From the NCBI GenBank assembly GCA_052325485.1, contig JBKQUU010000288.1:24951-88950 (forward strand): DNA of 64,000 bases. Reading direction: 5' to 3'. The stretch is from Fen-671 sp052325485. GTDB lineage: Bacteria; Actinomycetota; Acidimicrobiia; Acidimicrobiales; Palsa-688. Under the pieces are notes generated by a model. It was not told the origin of the DNA. It did no database searches and was given only the letters and a program-made list of their open reading frames with translations. The position numbers and the translations under genes are program-made. How positions within the stretch are numbered: the first letter of the stretch is position 1; every line of letters begins with the position of its first letter. Shown here in pieces: positions 61,501-64,000 of this stretch.

Positions 61501-61776
61501 GGGGGCGCCCTCGAACGACACCGACAAGCCTTCCGCCGGGCCGTCCTCGCGGGAGCCGGGAGCGGCGGCCATCAAGCGGAGCCGCACCACTTGCTCCAGG
61601 CCCCGGTCCGAACGTTTGAACAGCGGCAGGTTGGCCGCTTGCACCGCCCTACCGGCGACTTTGCCCACCTCGACGAACACGGCGTCGGCCAGTTGGGAAC
61701 GGAACTCGTCGAGGTCACGTCGCCGGTCGCCGTTCGATTTGTCGTGAAAAGGGCTATTGAGAAGTCCCTCGGTCAC
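58549..61776 (-). CDS. GH38 alpha-mannosidase
   Basis: 1,075 residues from GTG 61776 (GGAGGG upstream), with no signal peptide, so cytoplasmic. The catalytic domain begins near 145 with zinc motif HHTHLDVGYTD (His154, His156, Asp158); the likely nucleophile is Asp273 in TAMQTDVPG. The C-terminal beta domains follow (WQGVPRVEIHNRMWKDRTLD, YSPFPGTLRLDEPEPGTIYS). It removes alpha-linked mannose from imported oligosaccharides. A TSSG repeat from a 12-base tandem array lies near residue 925. The gene is downstream of the importer permeases. Confidence 0.87.
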   Translation of the reverse strand: MTEGLLNSPFHDKSNGDRRRDLDEFRSQLADAVFVEVGKVAGRAVQAANLPLFKRSDRGLEQVVRLRLMAAAPGSREDGPAEGLSVSFEGAPGEAGPVQFERQGTALVAQVLVPEVHAPQQCGFTVRSANGEVASRGQLTVRPQRKWSVSLVHHTHLDVGYTDRQEVVTANHLQYLDSVLDLVERTRGWDDDARFRWNVEVNWPLERWFASRGARDRRRMVDAVNAGHVGISAMSLNMHTEACAIEELYEMVRYAVELRAEHGLAITTAMQTDVPGGVSGLVEVLADVGVKFLSVAHNYAGRSVPYLIGGEKLGRPFYWKAPSGKRLLVWHTDTLHGNAYMEGNIVGLAESFAVAQDSLPCYLAALAERSYPFDSGTWLPEAEKVVRDPYPHDFLHLRVQGKYGDNAPPNLAVSEIARDWDAAWAYPHLRVDRNEEFCARALERLGGSVPEWQGDWADWWADGLGSGARMLGWARQAQGSVRVGRALNAVADVMSGEPPAPVAGTSQAYEDIGLFDEHTWGARHPWKDDEEGWGSGDLQWQRKASFARNAREASAALVDLGARRAADVVGGNRGLANVVVFNAAGWARTDVVKVFLPFSTVPGDVEVGVEDDRDGTKIATRALPQEHVAHRPAGRFLQFLARDVPSLGYARFNVVEGAPVPLEVSRPDDAVVENEFYRVSYAAADASIASLRERSTGRELVNTRARLGLNAYVFDRYGTATKVDHLSGRVFSRALDLIADRVTAEAAVVVRHEASDLGQSMTLDVRAPGCSRLLTTITAWQGVPRVEIHNRMWKDRTLDKQSVFFAFPFAALAPDLVYELPGLGTSASSPTVPGCPQHMRAVRHWVALAEGTGATAWATVDAPLVQFGDIHSPYSPFPGTLRLDEPEPGTIYSWALNNIWDTNFPTEQGGEMSFRYAITSSGTSSGTSSGTSSGTSSGTSSANSGAVTLGAQLGDSVSTPLVAAIVPSAARRGHMAASGSLCLIERGEVRLVQATPSRDGRELLLWLNNMAEEEVATTVRFPDLTVATASSATVFEDGRADLVVRDGSTVVRLKPGETRALALGGDLSFAPTSQA
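58958..59017. repeat. 12-base tandem repeat inside the mannosidase gene
   Basis: GAGGTGCCAGAG occurs four times exactly (58958-59005) with a degenerate fifth copy, and codes for TSSG repeated five times in a loop. Because the unit is a multiple of three, copy-number change would lengthen or shorten the loop without breaking frame. Confidence 0.8.
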
Positions 61777-61807
61777 CGTTGCCCTCCTTGGTTGTCTTGG
61801 CCGACCG

Positions 61808-62641
61808 TCACCGGCGTACGACTAGGGAAAGGCCCTGGGTGAAAAAACGCCGCAGGGTGAAGAACAGCACCAGCATCGGCGACGCCGCGATCAAGGTGCC
61901 GGACAGCTCCACCGGCAGGCTGGACCCGCCGTACAGGCCCATGAGGCTGCTGAGGCTGGCCATTACCGGGTGGACCGATGGTGACGAGCTCAGCACTATG
62001 CCGAACAGCAGGTCGTTCCAGATCCAGGTGAACTGGAACAGGAACAGCACCAGTGCGGCCGACACGGACAACGGGACATAGATGGAGCGGAGGATCCGGA
62101 CCTCACTAGCCCCCTCGACCATGGCCGATTCCCGGTACTCGCTGGGCACCGTGCTGTAAAAGCCGCGCAGGACCAGCGTGCAGAACGGTACGGAGATGGC
62201 GGTGTAGAAAAGCAGCAACCCCCACCGGGTGTTGTAGATATGGATGGAGTTGTACATCCGGAACAGCGGGATGATGTACATCTGGAGGGGGAAGACCGTC
62301 CCCGAGTAGATGATCATGAAAATGGTGAAACCGCCCCGGATACGCAGCACGACGATCCCGTAGGCGGCCAGCGAAGCGATGGCGATCGAGGCCGCCGCCC
62401 CCACCACGCCGTAAATGATGCTGTTGACGAACCCGGTCCCCAGGCCGGCGCTGTCCCAGGCCGAGCGGATGTTCGACAGGAGGTTGAACTCCCGGGGAAT
62501 GGCGTAGAAGGGGTGGGCGAAGAAGTCCGAAGAGGACTTGGAGGCGTTGATGACCGACCACCAGATGGGCAACACCCACAACAGCGCGGCGATGATCAAT
62601 ATGCCGTAGATCACGACCTGCTTTATGGTGGCGGGCTTCAT
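61808..62641 (-). CDS. Sugar ABC transporter permease, MalG type
   Basis: 277 residues from ATG 62641, overlapping the upstream permease stop by 4 bases. Six membrane helices and the EAA coupling loop (EYRESAMVEGASEVRILRSI, then YVPLSVSA) identify a CUT1 inner-membrane permease. Pairs with the next gene to form the channel. The importer ATPase is not in the window; CUT1 systems often share one encoded elsewhere. Confidence 0.9.
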   Translation of the reverse strand: MKPATIKQVVIYGILIIAALLWVLPIWWSVINASKSSSDFFAHPFYAIPREFNLLSNIRSAWDSAGLGTGFVNSIIYGVVGAAASIAIASLAAYGIVVLRIRGGFTIFMIIYSGTVFPLQMYIIPLFRMYNSIHIYNTRWGLLLFYTAISVPFCTLVLRGFYSTVPSEYRESAMVEGASEVRILRSIYVPLSVSAALVLFLFQFTWIWNDLLFGIVLSSSPSVHPVMASLSSLMGLYGGSSLPVELSGTLIAASPMLVLFFTLRRFFTQGLSLVVRR

Positions 62642-63585
62642 GCCCTCACCTCCCGCAGGCTGCGGCGGAGGTAGCCGATCGACGCCAGCAGCACGAAGAT
62701 GGTCAGCACGACGGCGATGGCGGCCCCGTAGCCCATCTTGAAGTACTGGAAGGACTGCTGGTAGGTCCAGACCGCGAAAGTGGACGAAGACCCGTACGGG
62801 CCGCCCTGGGTCATGACCCAGATCAGGTTGAAAGCCTGCAGGGCGTTGACGATGCTTATGGCCACGATCACCCGCGTCATGGGTGTCAGCATCGGCAGGG
62901 TTATGTGCCGGAACAATCTCCACCCCGCCGCCCCGTCCAGGGCGGCCGCCTCGGTGATCTGCGGGTCGATGGTGTCCAGCCCCACGAAGAACAGCAGCAT
63001 GTCCACTCCCACGATCTGCCAGGTGGAGGCGATGATCATGGAATAGGTGTTGAGGGGTACGTCGTTCAGCCACTGGACGTTGGCCAGGGAATGGATACCC
63101 AGGGCCCCGAACAGGACCGAGATGCCGCTGGTGCCGAAAAGGAAGCTCCAGATGATCCCTGTGGTCACGAAACCGATGGCGTAGGGGAGGTAGAAGACTG
63201 TCTGGAAGATGGTCCGGCCCCGCCGCTTCCTGAGCATCACGGCGGCGGTCAGCCCGAGGCCCACCGGCAGCACGATCATGGCTACGGCCCAGATCACGGT
63301 GTTGTAGACATTGGTCGACAGGGAGGGGTCATGCCAAAGGGCCCGGTAATTGGCCAACCCGATGAACTGGGAGGACGTCAGGCCGTTGGAGTTGGTAAAG
63401 CTGAGCCAGACCGTGACCACGATCGAGTACCAGAACATCCCCACCACCAACACCAGGGCGGGGATCACGAACAGGTAAGAGGCGGGCCGGCGCCGACGAC
63501 CCCGCCCGAGACGGGCGGGGTCGTCAATGGCTGAGGCGTGGGCCGGCCCCGTGGTGGCGACGCCGGCAACGGGGAGCGTCGTCAT
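62638..63585 (-). CDS. Sugar ABC transporter permease, MalF type
   Basis: 315 residues. Membrane helices begin at SYLFVIPALVLVVGMFWYSI, and the EAA loop is DPQITEAAALDGAAGWRLFR then HITLPMLTP. It is the MalF-like half of a CUT1 importer for di- or oligosaccharides. Downstream of the binding protein and coupled to the MalG-type gene; the same operon continues into the mannosidase, so the cargo is probably an alpha-mannoside. Confidence 0.9.
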   Translation of the reverse strand: MTTLPVAGVATTGPAHASAIDDPARLGRGRRRRPASYLFVIPALVLVVGMFWYSIVVTVWLSFTNSNGLTSSQFIGLANYRALWHDPSLSTNVYNTVIWAVAMIVLPVGLGLTAAVMLRKRRGRTIFQTVFYLPYAIGFVTTGIIWSFLFGTSGISVLFGALGIHSLANVQWLNDVPLNTYSMIIASTWQIVGVDMLLFFVGLDTIDPQITEAAALDGAAGWRLFRHITLPMLTPMTRVIVAISIVNALQAFNLIWVMTQGGPYGSSSTFAVWTYQQSFQYFKMGYGAAIAVVLTIFVLLASIGYLRRSLREVRA

Positions 63586-63663
63586 CTCAGGCCGGCCATC
63601 CCTGGCCTAGGGGCAGGCGCACAATGTTGCTTTCGGAGGCCTTACTTGTCCGGTGCAGGGGCC

Positions 63664-64000
63664 TTATTTAGCCGTCGACCAGTAGGACGTGGCCACGTCC
63701 TGCAATGTCGTGAGGAACGGCATCAGGGGCAGGGTGGGGTTGAGGATGAACTTGGACAGGTCGGAGGCTACGGGGACGGCGATCTGAGGAGGTGTGGCTT
63801 CCCAGTAGCGGTTCCACAGGTGAACGTGCTCGGCCGCGATCTCATTGTTCACGGAGATGGCGGTGACGTCGGAGGTCTTGACCGAGGTCTCGGCGCTCAC
63901 GAAGGACTCGAGGGCGTCCCATTTAACCTGGACGGAGGGCTCCATGAAAGCGTTCACCGAGGCCATGGCGGCCTGCTTATTGGCGTTGTGAGCCGACACG
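63664..64000 (-). CDS. Sugar ABC transporter solute-binding protein (C-terminal part)
   Basis: Only the last 111 residues are inside the window. They show the CUT1-binding-protein tail (MASVNAFMEPSVQVKWDALE, AEHVHLWNRYWEATPPQIAV, LMPFLTTLQDVATSYWSTAK). It lies 78 bases upstream of the MalF-type permease on the same strand, so it belongs to the importer. The signal peptide and ligand site are outside the window. Confidence 0.75.
   Translation of the reverse strand, partial: VSAHNANKQAAMASVNAFMEPSVQVKWDALESFVSAETSVKTSDVTAISVNNEIAAEHVHLWNRYWEATPPQIAVPVASDLSKFILNPTLPLMPFLTTLQDVATSYWSTAK

Overview
GC-rich DNA with many GTG/TTG starts, short intergenic gaps, paired TetR/exporter genes and several apparently leaderless genes (a TANNNT box 6-7 nt before the start codon). 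This points to an actinobacterium (Actinomycetota). An acid-soil lineage such as Acidimicrobiia is possible, and the G1 glutamic endopeptidase fits that, but the class cannot be fixed from this window. I saw no tRNA, rRNA, CRISPR array, transposase or integrase.

Layout. 1-4.2 kb: leftward hydantoinase/oxoprolinase-type operon (hyuA-hyuB) followed by a solute-binding protein cut by the window edge. 4.4-6.7 kb: TetR gene divergent from a 14-TM drug exporter, with a clear promoter/operator. 6.7-14.5 kb: housekeeping and stress genes (alpha/beta hydrolase, class I fructose-bisphosphate aldolase, hydroxyisobutyrate-type dehydrogenase, VOC protein, YhgE/Pip-like membrane pair, Rrf2 regulator) and a decayed LuxR-family regulator. 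14.8-20.4 kb: class III aminotransferase, a C5-cytosine methyltransferase with a small divergent gene, and a second TetR/exporter pair. 20.4-21.7 kb: a gene graveyard holding a PIN-toxin remnant and a broken uroporphyrinogen-decarboxylase-like gene. 21.9-29.6 kb: formaldehyde-type dehydrogenase, NHL propeller, a desaturase fused to a Rieske domain, a stand-alone molybdate-binding (Mop) protein, an ABC-2 exporter and a D-threonine-aldolase-like enzyme. 29.6-32.1 kb: a sulfur-relay operon (MBL-rhodanese, TusA, DsrE-like). 32.1-37.6 kb: a molybdate-type ABC importer with two different permeases, an ATPase lacking its usual regulatory domain, an oversized binding protein, and an XRE regulator carrying a binding-protein-like sensor. 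38.6-47.8 kb: a secreted G1 peptidase and two giant unrecognised proteins, one with a Tat signal and one split by a frameshift. 48-64 kb: a sugar locus with two phosphomannose-isomerase-like enzymes, ROK and PfkB kinases, a class I aldolase, LacI and DeoR regulators, an FAH-family hydrolase, a mannonate-dehydratase fragment, a uroporphyrinogen-decarboxylase-like protein with a zinc-methyltransferase motif, a GH38 alpha-mannosidase and an ABC sugar importer.

How it works together. The right-hand locus looks built to import alpha-mannosides, cut them (GH38), and isomerise, phosphorylate and cleave the sugars. A pseudo-palindrome with a central CG, shared by the promoters of the LacI operon and the FAH gene, is a good candidate for the LacI operator. 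The stand-alone Mop protein may replace the Mop/TOBE domain missing from the molybdate ATPase. The strongest candidate for something undescribed is the two-gene giant-protein operon at 40-47.8 kb. After it come the two-permease molybdate importer with its enlarged binding protein, and the uroporphyrinogen-decarboxylase-like gene tied to alpha-mannoside use.
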